Source: Bacteroidota bacterium
GTDB lineage: Bacteria; Bacteroidota; Rhodothermia; Rhodothermales; Bin80
DNA: 46,243 nt
NCBI GenBank assembly: GCA_028873925.1
Contig: JAPPNA010000015.1
Coordinates: 1 to 46,243 of the forward strand
Direction of reading: 5' to 3'
Shown: piece after piece, positions 26,957 through 37,617 of the stretch
Layout: every line of letters starts with the position of its first letter
Numbering within the stretch: position 1 is the stretch's first letter
Position numbers and translations under genes: made by a program
The notes under the pieces: model-generated
The model's input: only the letters and a program-made list of their open reading frames with translations
The model's database searches: none
Told to the model about the DNA's origin: nothing

Positions 26957-27181
26957 ATGGCCGATAATCAGGATCCCCAAACCGATATTTTTGGTCAGGC
27001 TCAGGAGGCCTTCAGCCAACTTGAACTGGATCAGAAAGTCCGATTCCTGGCGCAGGAGGCAGTCAGCACGGCCTGTGAGGCAGCGCAGGTTCTGGTGGAT
27101 TTTGTGGCAGAAGAGTGCGGGAGTCTCTTTGAAACCGCGCAATCTCAGCAGCCCCCCAAAGAGGAGTCACCGGCGGGCTGA
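26957..27181 (+). CDS. Small acidic helical protein, unknown function
   Basis: A 74-residue protein, MADNQDPQTDIFGQAQEAF followed by a helix-rich middle (SQLELDQKVRFLAQEAVSTACEAAQVLVDFVAEECGSLFE) and a Pro/Glu-rich tail. It has no signal peptide or TM helix. I chose the ATG at 26957; a start at 26891 would place 22 extra residues within the rsgA start region. It is divergent from rsgA and its stop lies 2 bp from that of lon. It resembles small Bacteroidota proteins found near rsgA, but I cannot name a family. Confidence 0.6.
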   Translation: MADNQDPQTDIFGQAQEAFSQLELDQKVRFLAQEAVSTACEAAQVLVDFVAEECGSLFETAQSQQPPKEESPAG

Positions 27182-27183
27182 CT

Positions 27184-29547
27184 CTATGATCGGGTCTGGA
27201 AGAAAGATTGCGGATCCGTAACCGCTTCAGTCTCCAGTGTCAGGTCCAGCGCGTCCTGCATCCTTCGGATGTAGGACACCTGGAGTCCTTCCAAGGCATC
27301 CTGGTTGATTTCCAGGACATCTTTTTCATTGCGCAGGGGCAGCACCACGGTCTTGATGCCCGCGCGTTTGGCCGCGAGCACTTTTTCCTTGATGCCGCCG
27401 ACCGGCAGCACCAGCCCGCGCAGGGTGATTTCGCCGGTCATTGCCAGATCGTGCCGCACGCGGCGCTGGGTAAAGATTGAGGCCAGTGCACTAATCATGG
27501 CTACGCCCGCGGATGGTCCGTCTTTGGACACCGCGCCTGCTGGCACATGGACGTGCAGATCCCACTTCCTGAAAGCGTTGACGGGGATCCGAAGAACTTC
27601 CGCCTTAGATTTGACGTAGCTCAGGGCCGCCTGCGCGGACTCCTTCATGATGTCGCCCAGACTGCCGGAGAGGATCAGTTTGCCCGAGCCGCGTGACACC
27701 GATGCCTCCACGAACAGGATGTCTCCACCGGTAGGTGTCCAGGCCAGTCCGGTAGACACGCCCGGCACTTCCGTGCGCTCGGCCACATCGCTGAAGTACT
27801 GCTTAGCTCCCAGGAATCCATTCAGGTCATCCCGGTCAATCGAGCCTCCGGTAACATCTTCGTCGGTGGCCACCTTCTTGGCTACACCGCGAATCACACT
27901 GCCGATGGTGCGTTCCAGCTGCCGGACCCCCGATTCACGGGTGTATCCGTCAATAATATGGCTGAGGGCATCATCACTGATTTCGAATTGCTCAGGCGTG
28001 AGGCCGTTCCGATCAATCTGACGGGGTACCAGATATCCTTTAGCAATACAGAGTTTCTCTTCCAGCGTGTACCCGGTGATATTGATCATCTCCATACGGT
28101 CGCGCAGGGGAGCCGGGATCTGCTGCAGCGAATTCGCCGTCGCGATGAAGAGGACCTTGGACAAATCGTAGTCCAGTTCAATGTAGTGGTCATTGAAGGC
28201 TGAATTCTGCTCCGGGTCCAGCACCTCCAGAAGTGCGCTGGACGGGTCGCCCAGGTGATGGCTGGCAAGTTTGTCCACCTCGTCAAGCATGAATACGGGA
28301 TTGGAGGTGCCTGCCTTCTTGAGGCCCTGCAGAATGCGCCCGGGCAGGGCTCCGATGTAGGTGCGCCGATGGCCGCGGATTTCGGCCTCATCACGAACGC
28401 CGCCCAGGCTGATCCGTACGAATTTGCGGTCTATGGCCCGAGCGATACTCTGGCCGAGGCTGGTCTTGCCGACCCCTGGCGGACCGTAGAAGCACAGGAT
28501 GGGTGCTTTCATGTCCCCCTTGAGCTTCAGCACCGCCAGATACTCTACAATCCGCTTTTTGACCTTGTCCAGGCCGTAGTGGTCCTCATCCAGCACGGTT
28601 TCCGCGTTGCCGATGTCCAGGTGATCCTTGCTGCAGCTGTCCCAGGGAAGATCCAGCAGCCAGTCAACATAATTCCGCACTACCGCGTAGTCCGGTGCGG
28701 CCGGGTTGGTGCGGTTGAGTTTTTTGAGCTGTTCTTTGAAGGACTTCTGCACATGCTCGGGCATTTCCTTTTCGGCGGCCCGCTCGCGCAGGCTGTCCAG
28801 GTCGGATGATTCGTCCTCTTCTCCGAGCTCCTTCTGGATCAGCTGCATCTGCTTTCTCAGGTAGAACTCGCGCTGCTGCTGGTCAACCTCGTCTTTCATC
28901 CGGTTGCGCAGGTCCTCGGAGATTGTCATCACCTGGCGCTCCCGATTGAGATGCTCCAGCACCAGACGGGCCTGGTCCGACAGGGATGTCTTTTCCAGCA
29001 GCGTCTGTTTTTCCTCAACGCTGAGCTGGAGGTTTGAAGCAATGAAGTTGATCAGAATATCGGGCGCATCAAAATTTTCAATCGCATCCGCCGCCTCATT
29101 CGGGATGTGGGGGGATAGGCTTACGATTTCGATGGCCAGCGTCTTGATGGAATGCAACAGTGCTTCCAGTTGAATCTCATCCTCCTGTTCCTCTTCGGGA
29201 AACGGTCCGATTTTCGCCTTGAAGTAGGGATCATCCTGGGTGTACTTCCTGACCCTGAAGCGTTGCGTGCCCTGGATCACAATGTTCTTGGTCCCGTCCG
29301 GCATCTGGATCCGTTTCAGGATCGTGGCCATGGTGCCGACGCTGTACAAATCATCGCCATCCGGGTCTTCCTCATCATGCTGCCGTTGGGATACCACCCC
29401 CAGGAGCTTGTTGCCTTCGCAGGCATCCTGCACTAGCCTGATGGAAGAATCGCGCCCGACCGTTATGGGCAGAATAATGCCCGGAAACAGCACCGTGTTG
29501 CGCAGTGCCAGAATCGGCAGCCGTCTGGGCAGTTTTTCGTTACTCAT
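27184..29547 (-). CDS. lon: ATP-dependent protease Lon
   Basis: A 787-residue serine protease that degrades damaged and regulatory proteins in the cytosol. The N-terminal substrate-binding LON domain (PILALRNTVLFPGIILPITVGR) is followed by a long coiled coil, the AAA+ domain with Walker A GPPGVGKT (355-362) and the EVDK-type Walker B, and the proteolytic domain with the Ser679/Lys720 dyad (KDGPSAGVAM and VGGIKEKVLAAKRAG). This is the LonA form. It is monocistronic and divergent from the DUF3467 gene; no HAIR/CIRCE-like element is evident upstream. Confidence 0.97.
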   Translation of the reverse strand: MSNEKLPRRLPILALRNTVLFPGIILPITVGRDSSIRLVQDACEGNKLLGVVSQRQHDEEDPDGDDLYSVGTMATILKRIQMPDGTKNIVIQGTQRFRVRKYTQDDPYFKAKIGPFPEEEQEDEIQLEALLHSIKTLAIEIVSLSPHIPNEAADAIENFDAPDILINFIASNLQLSVEEKQTLLEKTSLSDQARLVLEHLNRERQVMTISEDLRNRMKDEVDQQQREFYLRKQMQLIQKELGEEDESSDLDSLRERAAEKEMPEHVQKSFKEQLKKLNRTNPAAPDYAVVRNYVDWLLDLPWDSCSKDHLDIGNAETVLDEDHYGLDKVKKRIVEYLAVLKLKGDMKAPILCFYGPPGVGKTSLGQSIARAIDRKFVRISLGGVRDEAEIRGHRRTYIGALPGRILQGLKKAGTSNPVFMLDEVDKLASHHLGDPSSALLEVLDPEQNSAFNDHYIELDYDLSKVLFIATANSLQQIPAPLRDRMEMINITGYTLEEKLCIAKGYLVPRQIDRNGLTPEQFEISDDALSHIIDGYTRESGVRQLERTIGSVIRGVAKKVATDEDVTGGSIDRDDLNGFLGAKQYFSDVAERTEVPGVSTGLAWTPTGGDILFVEASVSRGSGKLILSGSLGDIMKESAQAALSYVKSKAEVLRIPVNAFRKWDLHVHVPAGAVSKDGPSAGVAMISALASIFTQRRVRHDLAMTGEITLRGLVLPVGGIKEKVLAAKRAGIKTVVLPLRNEKDVLEINQDALEGLQVSYIRRMQDALDLTLETEAVTDPQSFFQTRS

Positions 29548-29781
29548 AAGTTATGGCCGGATCCCGGCTGGCTCCAAATGACCGATGTGCGGGCCGAGCC
29601 AGGAGGTTCATCCGGAAAGTGTACAAATTTGCTGGACAGTTAGCAGGTCAAAAATTGGGCCAACCCCCTGGACTGCCATTTTGACACCTGAGAACTGTTC
29701 CTGTTGCGTGACCAAATTGCGCTGTTACGGGTAAAAGGCGGACAACCTGACGGGTGCGGCGCAAAATTTCCGGGATTAAGC

Positions 29782-30105
29782 ATGGCTGACAAAAAGGACA
29801 CGAACAAGGAAAACCAGCTCAATATTGAGCTGCAGGACAAAGTGGCTGAAGGTGAGTACGCCAACCTGGTCATGATCGCGCATTCCGCTGAAGAGTTCAT
29901 CATGGATTTCATCAGGGTCATGCCCGGTGTCCCGTCGGGCCGGGTGAAGAGTCGCATCATTGTTACTCCGGCCCATGCCAAGCGTTTTCTGCGCGCGCTG
30001 GCCGACAATGTGGAGCGCTACGAGAGGGCGCATGGCGAGATTCATGTCCCGGCCGGCCCGGGTGCAACCATTGAATTTGGCGGCGGGAATGTAGGACGCG
30101 CCTAA
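29782..30105 (+). CDS. DUF3467 family protein
   Basis: A 107-residue protein that matches the DUF3467 family: NIELQDKVAEGEYANLVMIAHSAEEFIMDFIRVMPGVPSGRVKSRIIVTPAHAKRFLRAL gives the characteristic core (key parts: EYANL, HS, EFxxDF, PGxP, VxSRIxxTPxHAK). The function of this small cytosolic family is unknown. I use the ATG at 29782 because the conserved part begins soon after it. It is convergent with the LptF/LptG-family gene; their stop codons overlap at CTAA (30102-30105). Confidence 0.85.
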   Translation: MADKKDTNKENQLNIELQDKVAEGEYANLVMIAHSAEEFIMDFIRVMPGVPSGRVKSRIIVTPAHAKRFLRALADNVERYERAHGEIHVPAGPGATIEFGGGNVGRA

Positions 30106-31178
30106 GCTCTGGACCAGCGCAGCGCCATCAGCGCGCCGATCAGAAACACCGCATGCGGCAGGGCCGCAGTCAGCATAGGGTCCAGCTCACCGGAATACCC
30201 GAAAGGCTCCGTAAGCTTCTGGACAGCCAGGTACGAGAATGCCACCAGCAGTCCCAATCCGATCTGCACCGCCTGGCCCCCGCGCCGGCGGGTACAGGCC
30301 AGCGGCAGTGCGATCAGCATCACGATAAGGTTCGCCAGCGGATAGGTGTACTTGGTGTAATACCCCACTTCGGCATGACCGATGTCCGCGGTGCCGCTTC
30401 TGCGGAGGGCATCCACATAGTCGGCGGCCACGGGAATGGTCATCGTTTCGATGTCCCGCTCCGTACGGGCCAGATCGCGCGGGAATACCTGCAGTATGGT
30501 GTCAATGCTAACCGCTACCCGACGCGTTTCCCTATCGCCATCAAAAGCGCGGACGGTGCCGTACGGGATGTGCCACACGGAGTCTCTCCAGACCATGGTC
30601 TGGGCATCAATGCGTTCCGTAAGCTGGCCATCGGTACTGAACCGCTGCAGCAGCACGCGGTGCGCGGTACTCGTACGCCGGTTGAAGTAGCCGACCGTAA
30701 TGACACTCAGCGGGTCATTCTGCAGATGGATGTCGCTGATATCCACCTGTTTTGGCGCATCCTTAAGGTACAGGCTGTCATAATCCAACACGGTCTGGTT
30801 GGTGCGCGGGGCCAGCCAGCCACCGACAGTAAGCATCAGCGCGCTCGCAGCCAGTCCGACCAGCGAATAGGGAATCAGCAGCCGATAAAGCGCCACGCCG
30901 CCAGTCTGGAGGGCGATTATTTCCAGGCGCTGAGCTAATTTGCCCGTTACGTAAATTGCAGCCAGAAACAGGGCAAGCGGTGAAATCAGCCGGACGATTT
31001 CGGGGATATAGCTGGGGTAGTAGACCGTATAGATCCGGGTCAGGGGTGCTTTACTGTCCAGAAAATCATCAATATGCTCCAAGTAATGGAGCAGAATGAA
31101 GAACAGGATCAGGCCGGCCACCAGCAGCACATAACTGCCTGTCACCCGTTTGATGATGTGCCAGTCAAAGGTAACCAT
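30102..31178 (-). CDS. LptF/LptG-family permease
   Basis: A 358-residue inner-membrane protein of the YjgP/YjgQ family, the subunit type that passes LPS to the periplasmic bridge in the LptB2FG transporter. Three N-terminal TM helices (VLLVAGLILFFILLHYLEHIDDFL, IVRLISPLALFLAAIYVTG, LIPYSLVGLAASALML) are followed by a periplasmic beta domain and C-terminal TM helices with YTYPLANLIVMLIALPLACTRRRGG. The start is at 31178 (MVTFDWHIIKRV); the longer reading has no family sequence. Only one subunit is here, so LptF or LptG cannot be decided. LptD lies nearby (32831-35536). Confidence 0.92.
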   Translation of the reverse strand: MVTFDWHIIKRVTGSYVLLVAGLILFFILLHYLEHIDDFLDSKAPLTRIYTVYYPSYIPEIVRLISPLALFLAAIYVTGKLAQRLEIIALQTGGVALYRLLIPYSLVGLAASALMLTVGGWLAPRTNQTVLDYDSLYLKDAPKQVDISDIHLQNDPLSVITVGYFNRRTSTAHRVLLQRFSTDGQLTERIDAQTMVWRDSVWHIPYGTVRAFDGDRETRRVAVSIDTILQVFPRDLARTERDIETMTIPVAADYVDALRRSGTADIGHAEVGYYTKYTYPLANLIVMLIALPLACTRRRGGQAVQIGLGLLVAFSYLAVQKLTEPFGYSGELDPMLTAALPHAVFLIGALMALRWSRA

Positions 31179-31244
31179 CGCTGTGCCGCAACAATTGGGT
31201 GCCCGGCGGTGTACTGCGAATTCTAACGAACGTTCAAACAATTG

Positions 31245-32420
31245 ATGAAGGTGCACGAGTATCAGGCCAAGGACATCCTGGAGCAGCATGGGGTCGCCAT
31301 GCTGGCCGGCGAGGTGGCCACTACCGTTGAGGAGGCCGTGGCAGCGGCCCGGCGCTTGAACGCCGATCGGTTTGTAGTTAAAGCGCAGATTCATGCCGGC
31401 GGTCGCGGAAAGGGCGGCGGTGTCAGGCTGGCCCTGGGCCTGGAGGAAGTCGCCCAGGTGGCCGGTCAGATTCTGGGCATGAACCTGGTCACCCATCAGA
31501 CCGGCCCCGGCGGACAGCGGGTCCGAAGCGTCCTGGTGGCCAAGGCCGTTGATATTGCGCACGAATACTACCTGGGGATCACGCTGGATCGGTCAAAGGG
31601 CCGTTTTGTGATTATGGCCTCCACGGAAGGGGGCGTGGAGATTGAGACGGTGGCTGCGGAGACCCCCGAGAAGATTCAGAAGGCGTGGGTGGATCCCGCA
31701 CTGGGACTGCAGGCGTTTCAGGCACGGCAGCTTGCGTACGGGCTGGGGTTTTCCGGCCCGCAGGCACGGCAGGCGGCGGGCCTGGTGATGGGGCTGTATC
31801 GGGCCTGCCATCGGGTGGATGCCTCCCTGCTGGAGATCAATCCGCTCGTGCTCACCCGACAGGGTGAGGTGCTGGCTATTGACTGCAAACTGAATCTGGA
31901 TGATAACGCCCTGTTTCGGCATCCCGATCTGGCCGCCTTGCGCGATTTGCATGAGGAGGATCCGCTGGAGGTGGAAGCCGGCGAGTCCCATCTCAACTAT
32001 GTGAAACTGGATGGCAACGTCGGCTGCATGGTTAACGGTGCGGGACTGGCGATGGCCACGATGGACATCATTAAGCTGGCCGGCGGCAATCCGGCGAATT
32101 TTCTGGATGTCGGCGGCACCGCCAGCGCGGAAACGGTGGAAGCCGGCTTCCGCATAATCCTCAAAGATCCGAATGTACAGACCGTACTGGTCAATATTTT
32201 CGGCGGCATTGTCCGCTGTGACCGTGTCGCGCGCGGGGTGGTGGAGGCCGCGGCCAATGTGGGGATTGCAGTGCCGCTGATTGTCCGCCTGCAGGGCACC
32301 AATGCGGAGCGCGGACAGCAGGTCCTTAACGACAGCGGCATCACGTTGGAATCGGCCGTGCTGTTTGAGGACGCGGCCGTAAAAGTACGCCTTGCTCTGG
32401 CCGCCGAAATATACGGCTGA
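31245..32420 (+). CDS. sucC: Succinyl-CoA synthetase, beta subunit
   Basis: A 391-residue TCA-cycle subunit. The ATP-grasp domain carries VKAQIHAGGRGKGGGV, EYYLGITLDR and EINPLVLTRQGEVLAIDCKLNLDDNALFR; the CoA-ligase part has NVGCMVNGAGLAMATMDIIKLAGG and NIFGGIVRCDRVARG. I take the ATG at 31245 (MKVHEYQAKDIL). The alpha subunit gene (sucD), often next door, is not in this window. It diverges from the LptF/G gene, and the next gene, a GNAT, overlaps it by 1 nt (TGATG). Confidence 0.96.
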   Translation: MKVHEYQAKDILEQHGVAMLAGEVATTVEEAVAAARRLNADRFVVKAQIHAGGRGKGGGVRLALGLEEVAQVAGQILGMNLVTHQTGPGGQRVRSVLVAKAVDIAHEYYLGITLDRSKGRFVIMASTEGGVEIETVAAETPEKIQKAWVDPALGLQAFQARQLAYGLGFSGPQARQAAGLVMGLYRACHRVDASLLEINPLVLTRQGEVLAIDCKLNLDDNALFRHPDLAALRDLHEEDPLEVEAGESHLNYVKLDGNVGCMVNGAGLAMATMDIIKLAGGNPANFLDVGGTASAETVEAGFRIILKDPNVQTVLVNIFGGIVRCDRVARGVVEAAANVGIAVPLIVRLQGTNAERGQQVLNDSGITLESAVLFEDAAVKVRLALAAEIYG

Positions 32421-32836
32421 TGAATTCCGATCACTTTGAATCCACTCTGGACATTGAAATCCGGGAAGGCCTGGAGGGCCTGACTCCGGGTCGGATCAGT
32501 GTGCTGTACCGCCGGGCCCCGCTGTTTCGTCCCGTCCAGGATCAGACGCGGCTGTGGACCATGTTTGAGAAATCCTCCCTGGTCCTGACGGCCTGGAAGG
32601 GCACTCGGCTGGTCGGGATTGCGCGGGTGCTCTCGGATGGTGTTATGTACAGCTTTATCTGCGATCTGGCGGTGGAGCCTGATGTTCAGGGGCTCGGCAT
32701 TGGTAAGCGTCTGATCCGGAGCGTGCTGGACCGGTGTGCGGGCACCGATGTGATGCTGCGCAGCCCGCAGGGTCGCTTTCACGAGCACGCGGGGCTCAAG
32801 CCGCTTGACGATGCCTGGATCGTGGAGCGGTCATAG
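32420..32836 (+). CDS. GNAT-family N-acetyltransferase
   Basis: A 138-residue protein with the GNAT fold. A beta strand SLVLTAWKGTRLVGIARVLSDG precedes the acetyl-CoA loop VEPDVQGLGIGKRLIRSV (the Q/RxxGxG/A motif is QGLGIG), followed by the strand VMLRSPQGRFHEHAGLKPLDD. Its start overlaps the sucC stop by one base, so it is translated with sucC. The substrate is unknown; its end overlaps the LptD gene end by 6 nt on the other strand. Confidence 0.88.
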   Translation: MNSDHFESTLDIEIREGLEGLTPGRISVLYRRAPLFRPVQDQTRLWTMFEKSSLVLTAWKGTRLVGIARVLSDGVMYSFICDLAVEPDVQGLGIGKRLIRSVLDRCAGTDVMLRSPQGRFHEHAGLKPLDDAWIVERS

Positions 32837-35536
32837 ACCGTACCGCCGGTCACGCTCGGCCTTGGGCTGACGAAGGCGCAAGAACTCACTGAGCCGCCCG
32901 CTTTTGACATGGAGGTCAAATCCCCAGGACTGGTAGCTCCCGAAAGGGATCCATGTGAAGGCCATGTTCCAGCACTCAAATTCTTTGGCGAGATTCAATG
33001 TGGTGGTGACCAGTTTTCTGCGCTCAATATCATACCCGGTCTGGCCGCGCACCCGCCAGGTGGGCGTGAGGCTGAAGTTGAATCCTGTATTAACGGTGGC
33101 GGACCGGTTCAGCCGGACCAGCGGCCGCGAAATCTGATAGCTGAAACTGAGGTTCATGGACCATTCTTCCAGCCCGCCTGCGCCGCTGCCCGGAGCAAAG
33201 GGCATCCCCATCCCCATGGTTGAGCCGGTGGGCGGCTGGGTCTGACCGAACGGGGGCGGGCCAGGCTCCGCCGGAGCAGCCCCCAGGCGCATTCGGCCTC
33301 TCAGGCGCATGTCTCCGCGAATACTGAGCTGGGTCAGACGGGCAAACCTGAAGCGGGTCAGCGAAAAGACATAATCGTCTACGATACCGGAGCGAGCCGT
33401 GTTGAGTCCGTACGGCGACCAGGTGGAGCTGAAGTTAACGTTGACGCGGCCCAACACATGGGTGCGTGCGGAAATCCGGACCGGGGCCATCCGCAGCGAA
33501 TCGGCGGCCAGGTTGTAGCTGCTGCTGACATTGATGGTGATCAGACGCAGTACACGCTGATCCACATTGCCGACCGAGTCGGTCCGCACATCCTTGGTCT
33601 CAAACGTGTTGTCAAGGCCGAAATTGATGGCCTGCTGCAGGCCGGTCTGCACGCCTGTGACGATACTGTAACGGCGCGGGTGGATGGCCCCGGAGGCCAG
33701 TGTGTCCGCGACCGGCGTGCCATCGACATGACGCACGGCACGCGTGTAGCCCCAGGAATCGCTCCCGAAATCAGGCCGGTACGAAAACCCAACCCGCGGG
33801 CGCAAGGTGTGGCGCAGGCCCTCATAACGACCGATCTTCACAGGAAACAGCCCGTAGATGGTCGTATTGGCACTGACACCGGTATCAAATTGGCGAAGGG
33901 CAAAAAAGCCTGTAGCTGTCTGACGCTGCACTACGCCGGATGTGTCCACCGCCTGCCGCTGCGTATTGACGAACCATGCCTCGGAATAATTCAGGTTGGG
34001 CGAGAGATTCAGCCGTATACGTCCGACCAGGGGGATCCGGTTGACGGAGAATGGAGCGGCCACCGGCACGCGGTGGGTGGCTGTAAAGGCGAATCGGCTG
34101 TCCTCCTGGCCGGTAATGGCGGCGTATTTGTCACCGTCAAAGACGGCTTCGTACCAGGCATAATCAATCGGGTGCCCGTCTGCCAGCGTGTCTCCTTGCG
34201 CAATGAGCTGCCCGTCGCTCAGCGGACGGTAATTGAACCGGTTGCTTACACGGGACGAAATACTGTACTGGAGCCGCTCGTACCATCGCTCGTCGCGGCT
34301 GCCTCCGCCACGCTTGAATGGCGCACGGGTGCTTTGCGAGAAACTGAGCTCCGGCAGCGCTAGGTCGGCGCTGCCGGAAGATAGGATCTGATTCTGCCGC
34401 ACATTCACCGACAGGGAACGGCGGCTTCTGAACTGCCGGGTATACTGGATGGATGAGCCCACCGACTGCCGCACATTATCATTGTATTGCGTTGACACCG
34501 TCTTCAGGTAGCTGCTGGAGGTCAGGTTGACGTTGGCCGTCAGGCGCTCTCTGGGGTTGAGGGTCTGGTTGTGCGTCCATCGGAAACTGAGATTATTGCG
34601 GACAAACAGGTCGGGATCATGCTTTTCACCACTGCGCTCGCGCAAATAGTCCACGCTCAGCATACCGCTGAAGCGGTCCCTGCGATTGTAGCGGAACAGG
34701 GGGCTGGTCTGCCAGCTCCCCTTGGTCCAGATCCCCAGTCGAAGCTGCAGGTCCGTGTACTCATTGAGCGCCCAGTACCACCCCCAGTTGCGCAGGTAGA
34801 AGCCGCGCTGATCCTCGCCGTACTCCGGTGCCAGGAGCCCGCTTCTGCGTCCCTCCTGGTAGGGCAAGAACCCGAACGGTAGCCATACCGGCATGGGAAT
34901 ATTGAAGATGTACAGCTGAATCGGACCGGTATAGACCCATTTCTGGTCCACCACCTTCATACGGGAGGACCGCAGGGAGTAGGAAGGGGTTTCGTCCTCG
35001 GCGCAGTTGCAGGTGGTATAAAGGCCATCGCGAATGAAGATGGTGCTGTCTTCGCGCATTTTGGCGACATCCGCCTGAATGAAGCCTTCCTCAAACTGTG
35101 TGCGCGCCGCCACAATGCGGCCTCGCTCGGTGGACAGGTTGTAGGAAATCCGTGCACCCTGCAGCATTTCTTCGCCCTGCACAAACTGCGGCCGTCCCAC
35201 CATACCGGAATCCGTGGCCAGCCCGGTGGCGGACAGCTCTTCCTCATCAAACAGAATGGCAATGGACCAGGCGGTTATCGTCATGTCGTCGTATGCTACA
35301 CGGGCATTGCCGAACAGCTGACCGATATCCCCGTCGGTGTCATGGAAGTCAATCACCAGCGAATCATCCGCCGCGAACGTTACGGGCTGCTTTTGCGCGA
35401 CTGCGGTAAGCGGAAGGGCGGCGGCCAGGAGCACGGGCAATGTGACGCGGCCGCATCCGGAGACCAGGTGCGCCCGCCACCTAGGCAAGGCACAGCGGAC
35501 CTGCCGCGGGCCGGTTATGTGCCGGGAGCCAATCAT
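32831..35536 (-). CDS. lptD: LptD-like outer-membrane LPS assembly protein
   Basis: A 901-residue outer-membrane protein of the Bacteroidota LptD (OstA-like) type that inserts lipopolysaccharide into the outer leaflet. An extended signal peptide (TLPVLLAAALPLTAVAQ) precedes an OstA-like beta-jelly-roll domain (about 50-170; GNARVAYDDMTITAWSIAILFDEEELSATG). A conserved CNCAEDETPSYSLRSSRMK and a PMPVWLPFGFLPYQEGRRSGLL turn follow, and then a long beta-barrel with alternating patterns. It ends convergently with the GNAT gene, 6 nt overlapping. The N-terminal start is uncertain; the first 20 residues are unusually basic, and an inner start would give a tighter signal peptide. Confidence 0.9.
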   Translation of the reverse strand: MIGSRHITGPRQVRCALPRWRAHLVSGCGRVTLPVLLAAALPLTAVAQKQPVTFAADDSLVIDFHDTDGDIGQLFGNARVAYDDMTITAWSIAILFDEEELSATGLATDSGMVGRPQFVQGEEMLQGARISYNLSTERGRIVAARTQFEEGFIQADVAKMREDSTIFIRDGLYTTCNCAEDETPSYSLRSSRMKVVDQKWVYTGPIQLYIFNIPMPVWLPFGFLPYQEGRRSGLLAPEYGEDQRGFYLRNWGWYWALNEYTDLQLRLGIWTKGSWQTSPLFRYNRRDRFSGMLSVDYLRERSGEKHDPDLFVRNNLSFRWTHNQTLNPRERLTANVNLTSSSYLKTVSTQYNDNVRQSVGSSIQYTRQFRSRRSLSVNVRQNQILSSGSADLALPELSFSQSTRAPFKRGGGSRDERWYERLQYSISSRVSNRFNYRPLSDGQLIAQGDTLADGHPIDYAWYEAVFDGDKYAAITGQEDSRFAFTATHRVPVAAPFSVNRIPLVGRIRLNLSPNLNYSEAWFVNTQRQAVDTSGVVQRQTATGFFALRQFDTGVSANTTIYGLFPVKIGRYEGLRHTLRPRVGFSYRPDFGSDSWGYTRAVRHVDGTPVADTLASGAIHPRRYSIVTGVQTGLQQAINFGLDNTFETKDVRTDSVGNVDQRVLRLITINVSSSYNLAADSLRMAPVRISARTHVLGRVNVNFSSTWSPYGLNTARSGIVDDYVFSLTRFRFARLTQLSIRGDMRLRGRMRLGAAPAEPGPPPFGQTQPPTGSTMGMGMPFAPGSGAGGLEEWSMNLSFSYQISRPLVRLNRSATVNTGFNFSLTPTWRVRGQTGYDIERRKLVTTTLNLAKEFECWNMAFTWIPFGSYQSWGFDLHVKSGRLSEFLRLRQPKAERDRRYGL

Positions 35537-35936
35537 GCGACGGGCGGGTCAAAAGGCGGACTGCCGCGCTCGCGAAGGGCGAACGGTGGGAACCCGCCCC
35601 GGCGGGCGGACCATGGTCCGAAAAGCAGTGCCATTGGATTCGGCCGGATCTGTGATGGTTGCGCCGCAAATCCTGTACCGAAATGCCCGATCGCAGTCGG
35701 ATACGGCCCTTGTACGGCCGAAGTCTGAGCAAGCGGCCTCATCCGGCGCGCAAGGCCGCCAGGTTGGGGCGCTGTTGCCTCTGGGCTTATCGCTGAGCCA
35801 TCGGGGACTGTCAGGTGACGGGTCGACCCTCGGGGTGCGCTGCAGCGTGAAAATCGGGGCATGTCTGTGATTAAGCGCGCCTCAAACCGGTACCCCACAG
35901 TCCGGTGCCGCCGAATATCAGGCCATCAATTGCCCG
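35537..35936. other. Intergenic region upstream of lptD
   Basis: 400 bp between ftsB and lptD (both minus strand). There is no convincing gene. Two neighbouring symmetric sites lie 57-84 bp before the lptD start codon: CCCGCCCCGGCGGG (35593-35606) and the perfect 14-bp palindrome CGGACCATGGTCCG (35607-35620). They could be operator-like, but palindromes this short occur by chance. Confidence 0.5.
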
Positions 35937-36239
35937 CTACTCTTCCACCCGATAGACTGTTTCGTCAGGCTTACGCATGCCGTACTGTTCGCGGGCAATG
36001 CGTTCAATGGTTTCGTCTGACACCGGGGAGGCCATACGGATCTGAAGGTCTTTGATTTCCGCTCTGAGCCGGATATTTTCTTCACGCAGTTCCATGAATT
36101 CGCGCTCCCACTGCGCACGCCGGACCAGGCTGTAGCTGTCAAACCAGACGAACCAGAGTGCACCGAGGATAAGCAGCAGCACGAAGGCAAAGCGTAGCAG
36201 GCCCTTGTAGGGGGCCATTGGTACCGTCTGGTCGGGCAT
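35937..36239 (-). CDS. ftsB: FtsB/DivIC-like cell division protein
   Basis: A 100-residue single-TM protein of the septum formation initiator family (FtsB/DivIC), which links early and late divisome proteins. After a short cytosolic N-terminus there is a TM helix (LLRFAFVLLLILGALWFVWF) followed by a coiled coil (REFMELREENIRLRAEIKDLQIRM) and an ERIAREQYGMRKPDETVYRVEE end that is typical of the family. I chose the ATG at 36239 because a strong Shine-Dalgarno AGGAGGTG lies 8-9 nt upstream and overlaps the enolase stop codon, which suggests coupling. The 36305 start would run into eno and add 22 residues. Confidence 0.88.
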   Translation of the reverse strand: MPDQTVPMAPYKGLLRFAFVLLLILGALWFVWFDSYSLVRRAQWEREFMELREENIRLRAEIKDLQIRMASPVSDETIERIAREQYGMRKPDETVYRVEE

Positions 36240-36246
36240 CGAAGGT

Positions 36247-37590
<1,344 letters not shown>

Positions 37591-37617
37591 TCACCGGAGC
37601 GCTGCCGCACCGTGATA

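Noticed and set aside
33458-34363. 301-codon plus-strand frame opposite lptD
   Set aside because: Mirror of the lptD barrel coding sequence; no recognisable protein.
35607-35620. 14-bp palindrome CGGACCATGGTCCG before lptD as an operator
   Set aside because: A few perfect palindromes of this length are expected by chance in 46 kb; noted only in the region entry.
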